NCBI GenBank assembly: GCA_945861385.1
Contig: CAMAUI010000025.1
Coordinates: 1 to 45,332 of the forward strand
Length of the DNA: 45,332 nt
Direction of reading: 5' to 3'
DNA from: Prosthecobacter debontii
Lineage (GTDB): Bacteria; Verrucomicrobiota; Verrucomicrobiia; Chthoniobacterales; Chthoniobacteraceae
The first letter of the stretch is position 1. Each line of letters begins with the position of its first letter. Of the stretch, positions 34,534 to 44,000 are shown piece after piece. Under the pieces are notes generated by a model. The model worked only from the letters and a program-made list of their open reading frames with translations. It did no database searches and had not been told where the DNA came from. The position numbers were made by a program, and so were the translations under genes.

Positions 34534-35058
34534 TCAGGCGCGGGAAAGGTACGCGCGCGACAACTGCACGTAGCGCTCGGCCCAGACCTTGATGCCGGCC
34601 TGCTCGTCGAGGCTGAGCTGTTTCACCGCCTTTGCCGGCGAGCCGAGTATCAGCGAGCCGGGTGGAAATTTTCTCCCGCCCGTGACGAGTGCGCCCGCGC
34701 CGATGATGGAGCGCGCGCCGATCTCCGCGCCGTCGAGCACGATGGCGCCCATGCCCACGAGCACTTCGTCGGCGATGGTGCATGCGTGGAGGATCGCCTT
34801 GTGGCCGACGGTTACAAGCTCGCCGACGCGCACGCCGCATTCATCTGCGAGATGCACGACTGCGCCATCCTGGATGTTGGAGCGCGGGCCGATCACGATG
34901 CTGTTGATGTCGGCGCGTACGACGGCCTGGAACCACACGCCCGCCTCGTCGCCGATCACCACGTCGCCGATGACGGTGGCGCCGGGTGCGATGAAGGCGG
35001 AGGGGGAGATTCGCGGGGTCCGGTCGAGGTGCGTGGCGATGCGTTCGTCGAAATTCAT
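34534..35058 (-). CDS. gamma-class carbonic anhydrase-like acyltransferase-fold protein
   Basis: A 174-aa left-handed beta-helix protein with hexapeptide repeats (VIGDVVIGDEAGVWFQAVVR, VIGPRSNIQDGAVVH, EVLVGMGAIVLDGAEIGAR). The three zinc histidines of gamma-carbonic anhydrases are present: H69 (VVHLA), H86 (VGHKA) and H91 (LHACT). Members such as YrdA/PaaY are trimeric and have weak or no carbonic anhydrase activity. Start chosen at MNFDERI (35058); the 14 upstream codons are not family-like. Cytosolic. Divergent from the HU gene. Confidence 0.9.
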   Translation of the reverse strand: MNFDERIATHLDRTPRISPSAFIAPGATVIGDVVIGDEAGVWFQAVVRADINSIVIGPRSNIQDGAVVHLADECGVRVGELVTVGHKAILHACTIADEVLVGMGAIVLDGAEIGARSIIGAGALVTGGRKFPPGSLILGSPAKAVKQLSLDEQAGIKVWAERYVQLSRAYLSRA

Positions 35059-35147
35059 TGCGGTTGCCAGACACAAACGCCGGGCGCTGCAGTCGCGCAA
35101 GCCGCATCAGTGCTGAACGCGCGGGAAAAAAACTTTGTAAATGTCGG

Positions 35148-35203
35148 TTGACATATTTTCGACGCGCTGAGAAACACCGCCCGCTGTCGCTGGCACCCCC
35201 AGC
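35148..35203 (+). promoter_or_regulatory. possible promoter and leader hairpin of the HU gene
   Basis: The AT-rich patch upstream of the HU gene includes TTGACA (35148-35153), a consensus -35 box, and TATTTT (35155-35160), which could be a -10 box for the upstream TTTGTA (35134-35139). No good -10 lies at 17 nt from TTGACA. A leader hairpin GCTGG-CACCC-CCAGC lies at 35189-35203. No Shine-Dalgarno sequence precedes the ATG at 35247. Confidence 0.35.
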
Positions 35204-35246
35204 AACACGAAACAAACTAAATCCAAAACACAAAAACCATCCATCT

Positions 35247-35525
35247 ATGAACAAGGCAGAACTCGTTTCAAACGTCCAAAAAGCACTCGGCAAAGAGGCC
35301 AGCAAGGCCTGCGCCGAAAAAGCAGTCGCCGCTGTGATTGACTCGATCGCAGGCGCGCTGAAAAAAGGCAGTAACGTGCAGCTCATCGGCTTCGGCACCT
35401 TCAAGGTTGTCAGCCGCAAGGCCCGCATCGGGGTGAACCCGAAGACCGGGGAGAAGATCAAAATCAAGGCTTCCAAGGCCGTGAAGTTTGGCGCCGGCAA
35501 GGAACTGAAGAGCAAGCTCAAGTAA
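35247..35525 (+). CDS. HU family nucleoid DNA-binding protein
   Basis: A 92-aa HU/IHF-type protein: MNKAELVSNVQKALG, the helix pair KACAEKAVAAVIDSIAGAL, GSNVQLIGFGTFKVVSRKAR with the GFGTF hinge, and the DNA-intercalating arm RIGVNPKTGEKIKIKASKAVKF. HU dimers bend and compact DNA. The arm proline (NPKTG) is present. Monocistronic, with its own leader and a strong terminator. The ORF is open well upstream, but the ATG at 35247 gives the standard N-terminus. Confidence 0.96.
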   Translation: MNKAELVSNVQKALGKEASKACAEKAVAAVIDSIAGALKKGSNVQLIGFGTFKVVSRKARIGVNPKTGEKIKIKASKAVKFGAGKELKSKLK

Positions 35526-35543
35526 ATTCCTCCTCCTGTGGAG

Positions 35544-35580
35544 ACACCCCGTTGCGCGCTGCGTGACGGGGTGTTTCTTT
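35544..35580 (+). terminator. Rho-independent terminator of the HU gene
   Basis: The stem ACACCCCGT (35544-35552) pairs with ACGGGGTGT (35566-35574), 13-nt loop, followed by TTCTTT. It begins 18 nt past the HU stop codon. The stem closely resembles that of the rpmA terminator (ACACCCCGC). Confidence 0.85.
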
Positions 35581-35664
35581 GTACGGAGCCCGCGTGCCCG
35601 CTGGACTCACGGCGGCCAATAATCACTCGCCGCGGGGCACACCGCCCGCTTAAGACCGCGCTCA

Positions 35665-36306
35665 ATGCTCGACCAGGTCATCCATCTTCTCGAATCGCTC
35701 CAGCACACGCTCAATCATTTCGGCGGCTGGGCGATGCTGGCGTTCGCGGCGGTGTTCGTTGGCGCGCAACTGTTCATGATTCCCGTCGCGCCGCTCGGGC
35801 TTGCCGCGGGATTTTTCTTCGGCTTCGGGCACGGCTGGCTGGCGCTGATGCTCGGGTGCGCGCTCGGGGCTTCCGTGAATTACCTCATCGCGAGCCGCTT
35901 TGCCCGCGCCTATGTGCATCGCAAGCTCAGCGGCAACGACAAGTTCCGCCTGATCGAAACCGCGATTGATCGCGGCGGGTGGAAAATCGTGGCGCTTTTG
36001 CGATTCGTCCCGATTCCGTTCGGGCTGGCCAATTACTGCTACGGCCTCACGCCGATCCGCTACCTGCCATACCTCGTGGCGACGTGCCTTGCGATCACCC
36101 CGGCTAATTCGCTCTTTGTATGGATGGGCGCGACGTCCCAGGGCGAACTCGCCTCCGTGCTCGGCAAAGGCCGGCCGCGTCACCCGATGGAATATGCGCT
36201 GCTGGCGGCAGGGATCATCGCCGCGGCGCTCGTGCTGCGCTACGTCGCGAAGGTGGCGAAGAGCGCGGTGGACAAGGAGAACGCCACACACGCGACGCTG
36301 CCGTAG
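35665..36306 (+). CDS. TVP38/TMEM64 (VTT-domain) family membrane protein
   Basis: A 213-aa inner-membrane protein with about five hydrophobic segments (about 20-40, 44-72, 100-125, 130-152, 178-195). The conserved VTT core shows MIPVAPLGLAAGFFFGFGHGWLALMLGCALGASVNYLIASRF, then IVALLRFVPIPFGLANYCYGLTPIRYLPYLVAT. Related DedA/VTT proteins are lipid scramblases or undecaprenyl-phosphate carriers in other organisms; the exact role here is unknown. It lies 68 nt upstream of the Deg-like protease gene on the same strand. Confidence 0.88.
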   Translation: MLDQVIHLLESLQHTLNHFGGWAMLAFAAVFVGAQLFMIPVAPLGLAAGFFFGFGHGWLALMLGCALGASVNYLIASRFARAYVHRKLSGNDKFRLIETAIDRGGWKIVALLRFVPIPFGLANYCYGLTPIRYLPYLVATCLAITPANSLFVWMGATSQGELASVLGKGRPRHPMEYALLAAGIIAAALVLRYVAKVAKSAVDKENATHATLP

Positions 36307-36374
36307 TCCGCACCCGCGGATTTTTCAACGACATGCTTCCCAAATCGCGCGCCACCGCGCACTTTCCGCAGCCC

Positions 36375-37823
36375 ATGAAGTTCCTTGCCTTCCTGCTCAT
36401 CACTGCCGCGACGCTCTTCGCGCAGCCAAATGAAATCCGCAAATCGCTCTGCCGCGTGAACAACACCGCGCAGGAATTCAATTACCGCGTGCCGTGGCTG
36501 CCCGGCGGAATGGAGGGCGGGAGCGGCACCGGCTGGGTCGTCGGGAAGCGCCGCCTGATGACGAATGCCCATGTCGTCAGCAACGCGCGCCAGCTCACCG
36601 TCGAGAAGGAAAACGACCCGAAGAAGTACGTGGCCGAGGTGGAGTTCATCGGGCACGACTGCGACCTCGCGATCCTCAAGGTCGCGGACGAGGGATTCTG
36701 GAAGGACACCAGGGTGCTCTCCATCGGCGGCGTGCCGGAAATCGAAAGCATGGTGCAGGTCTATGGCTACCCCATCGGCGGCGACCGGCTCAGCGTGACG
36801 CAGGGCGTGGTGTCGCGCATTGATTTCAGCCCCTACGCGCACTCGGCCATGGATTCGCATCTCACCATTCAGATTGATGCCGCGATCAACCCCGGCAATT
36901 CCGGCGGGCCGGTTCTCCAAAAGGGAGCCGTCGTCGGTGTCGCGTTCCAAGGCTTCAGCGGCGATGTCGCGCAAAACGTCGGCTATATGATCCCGACGCC
37001 GGTGGTGCGGCATTTCCTCAAGGACATCGAGGACGGCCACTACGACCGCTACATGGATCTCGCTGTCGGCACATTCCCGCTCCAAAACGCCACGCACCGC
37101 CGTGCGCTCGGGCTGAAGGAGGACGACCGTGGCGTGGTGGTCACGAGCATCGGCGAGGCGAGTGTCTGCCACGGAAAGCTCAAGCTCGGCGACGTGCTCT
37201 TGAGGGTGGACGGCATAGACATCCAGAGCGACGGCATGATCGTGCTCGGCGGCGAGCGCGTGATGATGGCCGAGGTGGGCGAGCGCAAATTCAAGGGCGA
37301 CTCGGTGAAATTCGACATCCTCCGCGATGGCAAAGCGGCGAAGGTGGATGTCACATTCACGAGGGCCTGGCCCTACATCCACCAGGCAAACAGCTACGAT
37401 CCGCCGCGCTACGTCACTTTTGGAGGCCTGCTTTTCCAGCCCCTGAACCGCAACCTCATGGGCGCCTATAAATTCTCCAACCCCCGCCTCGGCTACATGT
37501 ACCAGCACTTCATCGAGGACGAGTTGTATAAAGAGCGCGACGAAATCGTGGTGCTCACCGCGCTGCTGCCGGACACCATCAACACCTTCATGGAGGAATT
37601 CCGCGAAGGCATCGTGGAAAAGCTGAACGGAAAAAAAATCCGCAACCTCAAGGAACTGGCCGACGCCATCGCGGCAAACGGCGACCAGTTCGTGTTTGAA
37701 TTCAACGGCATCGGCCGCCCGCTGGTCCTCGAACGCAAGGACGTCGAGGCCGCGAGTGACCGGATCCGCAAGCGATACAACGTCCTCCGCGAGCAGTTCC
37801 TCGGCGACGACTCGGACAAGTGA
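36375..37823 (+). CDS. Deg/HtrA-like serine protease with PDZ domains
   Basis: A 482-aa secreted protein (signal peptide MKFLAFLLITAATLFAQ; an ATG at 36333 would lengthen it by 14 residues). The trypsin-like domain has an intact triad: H66 in LMTNAHVVSN, D97 in GHDCDLAILK, and S176 in INPGNSGGPVLQ. A PDZ domain follows (about 245-340: GVVVTSIGEASVCHGKLKLGDVLLRVDGID), then a second region with a PDZ-like end (IVEKLNGKKIRNLKELADAI). The layout is that of the HtrA-like (DegP-type) proteases with two PDZ parts. It is followed by the S23 gene and a protease-dead paralogue, probably in one transcript. Confidence 0.92.
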   Translation: MKFLAFLLITAATLFAQPNEIRKSLCRVNNTAQEFNYRVPWLPGGMEGGSGTGWVVGKRRLMTNAHVVSNARQLTVEKENDPKKYVAEVEFIGHDCDLAILKVADEGFWKDTRVLSIGGVPEIESMVQVYGYPIGGDRLSVTQGVVSRIDFSPYAHSAMDSHLTIQIDAAINPGNSGGPVLQKGAVVGVAFQGFSGDVAQNVGYMIPTPVVRHFLKDIEDGHYDRYMDLAVGTFPLQNATHRRALGLKEDDRGVVVTSIGEASVCHGKLKLGDVLLRVDGIDIQSDGMIVLGGERVMMAEVGERKFKGDSVKFDILRDGKAAKVDVTFTRAWPYIHQANSYDPPRYVTFGGLLFQPLNRNLMGAYKFSNPRLGYMYQHFIEDELYKERDEIVVLTALLPDTINTFMEEFREGIVEKLNGKKIRNLKELADAIAANGDQFVFEFNGIGRPLVLERKDVEAASDRIRKRYNVLREQFLGDDSDK

Positions 37824-37862
37824 CGAGGGACGGGTGGCAGGTGGCGTGGCATCTCGTGATAT

Positions 37863-38216
37863 ATGGCGCAAAATGAACTGGAAAACTTCGGAGCCGATCG
37901 AAAAGGCGATTTGTTGTTCGACGCAGTCGTCAACGACATGCTGCCGCTCCGCTCGCAGGCCGAGTGCTGGAAGCTCATCGGCCAGCAAATCGCCGCCGCT
38001 GATTCCATCTGCGCGAATATCGAGGAAGGTTATGGTCGCGAGACCACGCTTCAACTCATCCAGTTCCTCGGCTACGCAAGGGCATCGTGCAGGGAAGTCC
38101 GGGGCCGCTACCACCGCCTTCGCCACTGGCTCCCGGCCGAAATTATCGGCATCCTGACCCGCACCATCCCGCGCCTCCGCCACAAGCAATCATCCACATC
38201 CACATCCTTACCATGA
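37863..38216 (+). CDS. four-helix-bundle S23-like protein
   Basis: A 117-aa protein of the group first found in 23S-rRNA intervening sequences (S23, four-helix bundle). The central signature is clear: [44 protein letters not shown]. Members form pentamers; the molecular role is unknown, and stand-alone copies near restriction or repeat loci are common. It is shorter at the C-terminus, where the frame runs into a Ser/Thr tail ([11 protein letters not shown]) and ends in an ATGA overlap with the next gene. It lies 39 nt after the protease gene; the position between two paralogous protease genes is unusual. Confidence 0.85.
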   Translation: MAQNELENFGADRKGDLLFDAVVNDMLPLRSQAECWKLIGQQIAAADSICANIEEGYGRETTLQLIQFLGYARASCREVRGRYHRLRHWLPAEIIGILTRTIPRLRHKQSSTSTSLP

Positions 38217-39727
38217 CCACACCATCCATCCGCGTCCGCAAACCCCATCGCGCCACGCCACTCCCCACCCGCCTCCCGGCACTCCTCGCGATCTTCCTCG
38301 CCTTCTCCGCTGCCATCGCCACCGCGGAGGACAAACCCTCCGTCGTCCGCGTCAACGTCACCAACCAGTCGTGGGACTTCACCCGGCCATGGGGGAAACG
38401 CCAGCCATCCACCCGCCGCGCCATCGGCGCAGTCATCGCCGGCCCGCGCGTGCTCGTCGCCGCCGCACTGGTGCAAAATGCGACCTACCTCGAGTTTGAA
38501 GTCCCCGAGGGCGGCAGAAAAGTGCCCGCGCAGATCGAATTTGTGGATTACGAATGCAACCTCGCCATCCTCAAGACCGACGACGCGGACTTCCTCAAGG
38601 ACATCCCCCCGCTCGCCATCGCCGACGCAAAGACCACCGACGAACTCAGCGTCCTCCAGCTCGAGGACAACGGCCGCGTCCTCATCACCAAAGGCCCCCT
38701 CACCACCGCGCAGACAAGCCCGTACCCCGTGGACGGCATCTTTCTCGTCTATCGCATGACCGTGCAGATCCAGACCCGCGACAGCAGCTTCACCCTCCCC
38801 GTCGCCAAGGACGGCAAACTCGCCGGCGTCCTCATGAGCTACAACGCCCAGAACAACGACGCCACACTCATCCCCGCCGAGGTCATCCGCCATTTCCTCA
38901 AGGACGCCGCGGATGGAAAATACGACGGCTTCCCCCGCGCCGGCTACGCCTTCAGTCCCACCCGCGACCCTGCCCTGCGCAACTACGCCAAAATCCCCAA
39001 GGACATCACCGGCGGCATCTACATCACCGAGGTCCGCGCCGGAGGCCCCTCTGCAAAAGCCGGCCTCAAACGGGGCGACGTACTCATCGGCGTGGACGAC
39101 TTCGCAGTGGATCAGGACGGCAACTACACCGACCCCGTCCACGGCAAAATCAGCATCGGCCACCACACCGGCTCCCACAAATTCGCAGGCGAAACGGTGA
39201 AGCTCCACATCCTGCGCGACGGCGCCAAGCAAACCCTCGAGGCCACCCTCGACCACAAGGCCCCCGGCGCATACGTGAGCGACCCTTACATCGTGGATCG
39301 CGCACCGCGCTTCGTCATCCTCGGTGGCCTCATCCTCCAGGAACTCTCCCGCCAATGGCTCCGCGAATACACCGCCGGCGACCAGGGCCGCCGCACACCC
39401 GACCGCCTCGCCTACTACGACCGTTACCAGGACGAACTTTTCGAAAAAGGCCCGAAGAAAATCGTCTTCCTCACCCGCATCCTCCCCACTCCCGAGACCG
39501 TCGGCTACGAAGAGATCAGCAACATCGTCGTCAAAAAAATCAACGGCGTCGAACTCCAGAGCCTCGACGACGTCGCCAAAGCCATCGAAAAACCCGTCAA
39601 CGGATTCCACGAAATAGACTTCGCCGAAGACCCCAACCGAATCTACCTCGACGCCGCCCGCACCGCCGAAATCGAACGCCTCGTCCAAGCCAGATACCGC
39701 ATCCCCACCATGAAGCGCCTCGAATAA
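38213..39727 (+). CDS. protease-dead Deg/HtrA-like paralogue with PDZ domains
   Basis: A 504-aa secreted protein (signal segment 21-38) that aligns along its length with the Deg-like protease two genes upstream: same trypsin-like, PDZ ([26 protein letters not shown]) and C-terminal regions ([20 protein letters not shown]). All three catalytic positions are replaced: NAHVV is AALVQ (His to A85), CDLAIL is CNLAIL (Asp to N116), and GNSGGPV is SSFTLPV (Ser to F193). It should bind peptides without cutting them and may act as a partner or regulator of the active enzyme (inference). Its ATG overlaps the S23 stop, so translation is coupled. The frame is intact, arguing against decay. Confidence 0.88.
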   Translation: MTTPSIRVRKPHRATPLPTRLPALLAIFLAFSAAIATAEDKPSVVRVNVTNQSWDFTRPWGKRQPSTRRAIGAVIAGPRVLVAAALVQNATYLEFEVPEGGRKVPAQIEFVDYECNLAILKTDDADFLKDIPPLAIADAKTTDELSVLQLEDNGRVLITKGPLTTAQTSPYPVDGIFLVYRMTVQIQTRDSSFTLPVAKDGKLAGVLMSYNAQNNDATLIPAEVIRHFLKDAADGKYDGFPRAGYAFSPTRDPALRNYAKIPKDITGGIYITEVRAGGPSAKAGLKRGDVLIGVDDFAVDQDGNYTDPVHGKISIGHHTGSHKFAGETVKLHILRDGAKQTLEATLDHKAPGAYVSDPYIVDRAPRFVILGGLILQELSRQWLREYTAGDQGRRTPDRLAYYDRYQDELFEKGPKKIVFLTRILPTPETVGYEEISNIVVKKINGVELQSLDDVAKAIEKPVNGFHEIDFAEDPNRIYLDAARTAEIERLVQARYRIPTMKRLE

Positions 39728-39762
39728 GCCGGAACGATGCAGTTCCGGGAGTGCTGCCAAGT

Positions 39763-39884
39763 GGAACACAGGCTTCCAGCCTGTGCGGACAGATGGCTTC
39801 CAGCCCGCTGATCCATGCACCGAATGGTGCGGTCGCCGCAGGCATGATGCCTGCCGGCCGCACAGGCTGGAAGCCTGTGTTCCG
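39763..39884. repeat. palindromic REPIN-like element with 26-nt arms
   Basis: A perfect 26-nt inverted repeat: 39763-39788 (GGAACACAGGCTTCCAGCCT then GTGCGG) against 39859-39884. The 70-bp centre contains a further palindrome, GCAGGCATGATGCCTGC (39838-39854). A smaller hairpin, CCGGAA...TTCCGG (39729-39748), lies between it and the preceding gene. In one minus-strand frame the arm reads AGWKPVF. Two REP-like ends facing one another suit a REPIN, but the ends differ from those inside the RAYT gene. Confidence 0.7.
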
Positions 39885-40066
39885 GACGGCACCCGCCGCG
39901 ATTCCGAAAAATTCCACTTGCCCCCACGTGGGCGGGTCTTATCTCCACCGCGTGATTCCCTGCTCTCCAGCAGCACGACCGTTGGCAGCCGCGCCCCGCG
40001 CCGGTGCGTCCGTGGCTGCGGCACCTTCGTCGCATTTCCCAGGGATCCTCTTCGCACCAGCCGGTC

Positions 40067-40414
40067 ACGCCGATGCTTCGGGGCGTTGGAGCCGAGGAGG
40101 TAGAGGTAGGTGTGTGCGAGGCCAGCTTGGAAGCCGACCGTCTTCGGCATCCCGACGGCATCGAGCAAATCGAGCATGTCCTTCCACGAGTGCATGCCGG
40201 CCCAGCAGATCTCGCCTTCGGCGGCGAGACGCTCGCCGTGTTGCTCGGCGATTTTGCCCGCCTCGCGGAAGGTCTCCGCGATTATCGCGGTGTTCGCCTT
40301 CGGGTTCTCGCGCCAATTGGCCACGCCAAACTCCGCCGAATCAATGCGGATGACGCCGTATTTGCGGACGCCGTATTTGTTGAAAATGCCCGCGATGCGG
40401 CAGGCCATCTTCAC
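40067..40414 (-). pseudogene. fragment of a TIM-barrel sugar phosphate isomerase-like protein
   Basis: About 115 residues of a recognisable internal part: [75 protein letters not shown]. These match the middle of a xylose-isomerase-like protein about 350-400 residues long seen in related bacteria. The N-terminal third and the C-terminal third are missing; on the left the frame passes into the GC-rich repeat patch, on the right into unrelated sequence towards the 26-nt palindrome. No start codon of its own is credible. A dead remnant. Confidence 0.7.
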
Positions 40415-40435
40415 CGCACTCGCGCTCTTTGTCTC

Positions 40436-40565
40436 CGGGGCTGGCACCCCCGTCACCCAGGAGCCCGTGGGCTGGCGCTGCTCTGCCTGGGAGGCGCTCT
40501 GGCGCTCCGGTGGCGGCGCTGGCGGGCGATGTCGCCAGGCTCCGCCGCAGCCGCTGGCGGGCTTG
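40436..40565. repeat. GC-rich palindromic patch separating two gene fragments
   Basis: About 130 bp rich in short inverted and direct repeats, such as GGAGGCGCTCTGGCGCTCC (40489-40507) and two copies of CGCTGGCGGGC (about 40521 and 40552). It has no coding character. It lies exactly between the remains of a TIM-barrel gene and of an aroF-like gene, so it may be an inserted element. Whether it is repeated elsewhere in the genome cannot be seen here. Confidence 0.4.
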
Positions 40566-40570
40566 GAGCA

Positions 40571-40652
40571 TACTGAAACCCCACTCGGCGATCCGCTCGA
40601 TGATGTGGTCGAACTGTTCTTCGGTGGCCTCGGGTCTGGTGACGATGACCAT
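40571..40652 (-). pseudogene. N-terminal fragment of a DAHP synthase (aroF-like)
   Basis: Twenty-seven residues beginning [20 protein letters not shown] then IAEWGFS match the N-terminal ferredoxin-like domain of the type Iβ 3-deoxy-7-phosphoheptulonate synthase (family form M.IV..P.ATEEQ.DH..ERI.E.G). The match stops where the GC-rich patch begins; the catalytic barrel of about 250 residues is absent. Upstream on the minus strand is a hairpin (GCCCTT...AAGGGC) that may be the old leader. Confidence 0.6.
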
Positions 40653-40822
40653 GGGAAAAGGGTGGAAAAAATTGCGGCGAGGCCCTTTTCGGGAAGGGCA
40701 TGTTGGGGTGAATGCGTTGCCCCGACGGGTGCCTGACCGGAGTCCGCCGCCGTCCGTACGCATTGGATTTCTATTTCAAGCAGAAGGTGAGCGGGCGTGT
40801 GCGGGAGAAAGGTCGGACGCGA

Positions 40823-40850
40823 TTGAAAAATCTATGTGAAAATTTATATT
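40823..40850 (+). promoter_or_regulatory. likely promoter of the large Calx-beta/PQQ gene
   Basis: TTGAAA (40823-40828) and TATATT (40845-40850), 16 nt apart, in an AT-rich island within GC-rich surroundings. It lies about 150 nt before the ATG at 41002, leaving a long untranslated leader in which I see no obvious riboswitch. Confidence 0.5.
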
Positions 40851-41001
40851 GCTATCAACTCATCACGAGTAATCATGGCCGAAAATATTGGGTTCCGACG
40901 TAGTGGCGAACCAGAAGTCCGCCCGGGCTCGGGCTCGATTATCGAACTTTAGCCAAGCGCACCTCAGAGCAGCTTCCACCGAATCTCAGCGAAACAACTC
41001 C

Positions 41002-44000
41002 ATGAAATTCACCAACCGTTTTCTTTCCACCCTTTTCCTCAGCTTGCTGGCCATGATGCCCGTGCGCGGCCAGACGGTGGTTTCGCTGCCGAGCAACGAC
41101 ATTGCTTATGACGCAGTCACGCAGTTGATTTACGCGAGCGTGCCGAGCTCCGGTCCTTTGGGCCGGGCAAACACGGTCACCCCGGTGAATCCCGCCACGG
41201 GCGCTCTGGGCACTTCCATCGCGGTGGGCACGAACCCCAACAGCCTCGCGGTCTCCGACGACGGGCAGTTTCTTTACGCCGGCCTTCTCGGGGCCTCCAC
41301 GATCGGCCGCATCACGCTCGCGACCCAGACGGTCGGCTTGCAGATCAGCGTTCCGTCCACGGTTTACGGCACCATGTATGCCGGGGAAATCAAGGTGCTG
41401 CCGGGCAATCCCCGCGCCATCGCGATTACTCGTGGCAGCTATTACGGGGTGGCGATATTTGACGACAATGTCCAGCGGCCAATGTCCATCGACTCAATTT
41501 ACGTGGCATCCTCGATCGCATTCGCGTCCTCCTCATCCAACACGCTCTACGGATATGACAACTACACGTCGGGATTCTCGTTCGGCCGGTTCAATGTCAA
41601 TTCCAGCGGGCTGACCCAAATTGATCAAACCGGGGGGCTGATTTCGGGTTACTACGTCCGCATCTTTGGGGACGGGGGGCTGATCTATGCTTCAAACGGG
41701 GTGGTCGTGAATCCGCAGACCAAGACGGTGGCCGGGACGTTCGCGGCCAGCGGGTCGGTCTGTCCCGAAACTGCGCGCAACCGCGTTTACTTCCTCACCC
41801 AAAGCGGCACCACGGTCACCTTGAGGGCTTTCGATGCCACAACGTATGCCTCGGTTGCTTCCGTCGCGATAAATGGCGTTTCGGGTAACGCGGGAAACCT
41901 GATTCGCTGTGGTGGGAGCCGCCTCGCTTTCCGAACGAGCGGCAACCAAATTTACATTGTCAACAATGCCACGCTGGTTCCGCCCGCGTTTGGCCTTGCC
42001 ATGCCAGCCTCCACGGTGGAAGGGGCGGGAGTTCTCCCTGCGGCGGGCACGGTTTCGATTACCGAAGCCCAGGCGGCGAATGTGGTCGTAAGCCTGAGCT
42101 CGAGTGACACCGCGAAGATTACGGTTCCGGCCACGGTCACCATCCCCGCGGGGCAGCTCTCGGCCACGTTCGATGTTACCGTCGTCAACAACTCTCTGCT
42201 TGAAGGGGCGCGCGACGCCGTAATCTCCGCCACGGCAGCGGGAATTGTTTCGGCGAGCCGAAGCATCCGGGTCAATGATGATGAGCAGGCTGGGCTCACA
42301 GTCAGCCTCCCCGCTAGCACGACCCAGGGAACCAACTCTCAGGGGACGGTTACATTCAGCGCGCCTGCGGTGAATGACGTGGCCGTCACGCTTTCCACCA
42401 ATTCCGGGTTGGTCGAGGTTCCGCCGACCGTAACGATCCTGGCAGGACAAACCTCGGGCACTTTCAGTTTTTCCACGCTGGAATCCGAGCAGGACATCGG
42501 TTTGCAAAATGCGACGATCACGGCCCATGTGGACGGTTGGACCGACGCCAGTGCGTCGCTCAACATCCTCGATCTTCCGCGAACTGAGAACTGGCCGACT
42601 TTCGGAAACAACGTGGGACACACCGGCTTTCAAGCCGTGGCTTTGGGCAACACCCCCTATCAAGCGGGTTGGAGCGCAACTTACCCAACGAGCGCAGGCG
42701 GGTTGAATCAGGTGGCCGTGGGCAACGGCATGGTCTATGTGACACCCTACGTTTATTTTGGCGACACTTTTCTCAGCGCTCTGGATGCCTCCACCGGGAC
42801 GGAAATCTGGCGTCGCCAGTTCGCAAGCGCCAACTCGATCAATCCACCCACCTTCGATTTGGGCAGGGTCTATGTGCAACGGGGCAACCATGGGAGTGAT
42901 TCGCAGCTTTGGTGCCTTGATGCTGCCAACGGAAACACCGTTTGGTCCGCCGCTTTCGGTGCGCAATGGGAGCGCTATGCGGCGCCCACCGTGCTCAATG
43001 GGGGAGCCTGGGTTAATGGGGGCTATTATGGTGGCTTGTACGGCTTTAATACCAATGATGGCAGTCAAAGGTTTTTCAACTCGTCACTTCCCCAGACGGA
43101 CGGATGGACCCCGACTTATTATAACGGAACGCTCTACACTGCTGTCGGGACGTTTCGCGCCCACGATCCAACCACAGGAGTCATCCTCTGGACGTTGAAT
43201 TTGCCCGATGCCTCGGGCAGGATCGCAACAATTGCCCAAAATACCGCGTTTGTTGTCGGGAACACGAATTTCTACGCCGTCAATCTCACGGCCCAGTCGC
43301 TTTTGTGGACTGCCACTGGGTCGTTCAAGGGCATCGCGGCCGTCGCAGGCGGCGTCGCGTATGTCTTGAGCGGTGGCAATGTGCTGGCCTACAACGCAGC
43401 GACCGGCACCTTGGTGGGTACTTACTCCACTGGGAGCAGCAGCATCTCAGGCCAGCCCATCGTGACCAACGACTCACTCATCGTCACGTCGCCCACTTCG
43501 ACCTACATTTTCAACCTCCAAACTTTTGCCCTCAAACAAACCCTGGCCAGCGGAGGCACGGCCAGTCTGGCGAGTGGCGTTATCTTCCTGGCTGGTCCGG
43601 ACGGAGTCCTCCGGACTTTCTACCCAGGTGGCATGACTACGATCACGACCGCCCTGGCCGGGTCGGTCAGCGAAGGCGATGCGGCGATAACCGGCACCGT
43701 CACACTGTCGCGAACACAGCCGACGGACACGGTGCTCAGCCTGACTTCGAGCAACCCGACCCGCATTGGCGTGCCCGCGAGTGTGACGATTCCGGCGAAC
43801 CAAACCAGTGCCACGTTTCAACTTTCAGTGGTGGATGACCCTCTGCGCAACGGCCCGGAAAATGTGACCATCACAGCCAAAGCGCAGAGTTTCGTCCTGC
43901 GCACGGGTTCAAGCGTCATTCGCGTTCTGGACAATGAGGCGGTCACCTTAACCCTGGACGCCCCGGCCACCGCAACCGAAGGGACCAGTTTTCCCGTCAC

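Noticed and set aside
36240-38189. A 649-codon minus-strand frame opposite the Deg-like protease
   Set aside because: Composition is rich in His, Asp and Val as expected of a GC-skewed antisense frame; the plus-strand gene has an intact catalytic triad.
38213-39727. Dead protease paralogue as a pseudogene
   Set aside because: The frame, signal peptide and PDZ domains are intact and translation is coupled to the preceding gene; loss of the triad alone points to a changed function.
38108-40456. A 782-codon minus-strand frame
   Set aside because: Only its first about 130 codons (40067-40456) resemble a protein, the isomerase fragment; the rest runs antisense through the pseudo-protease gene and repeats.
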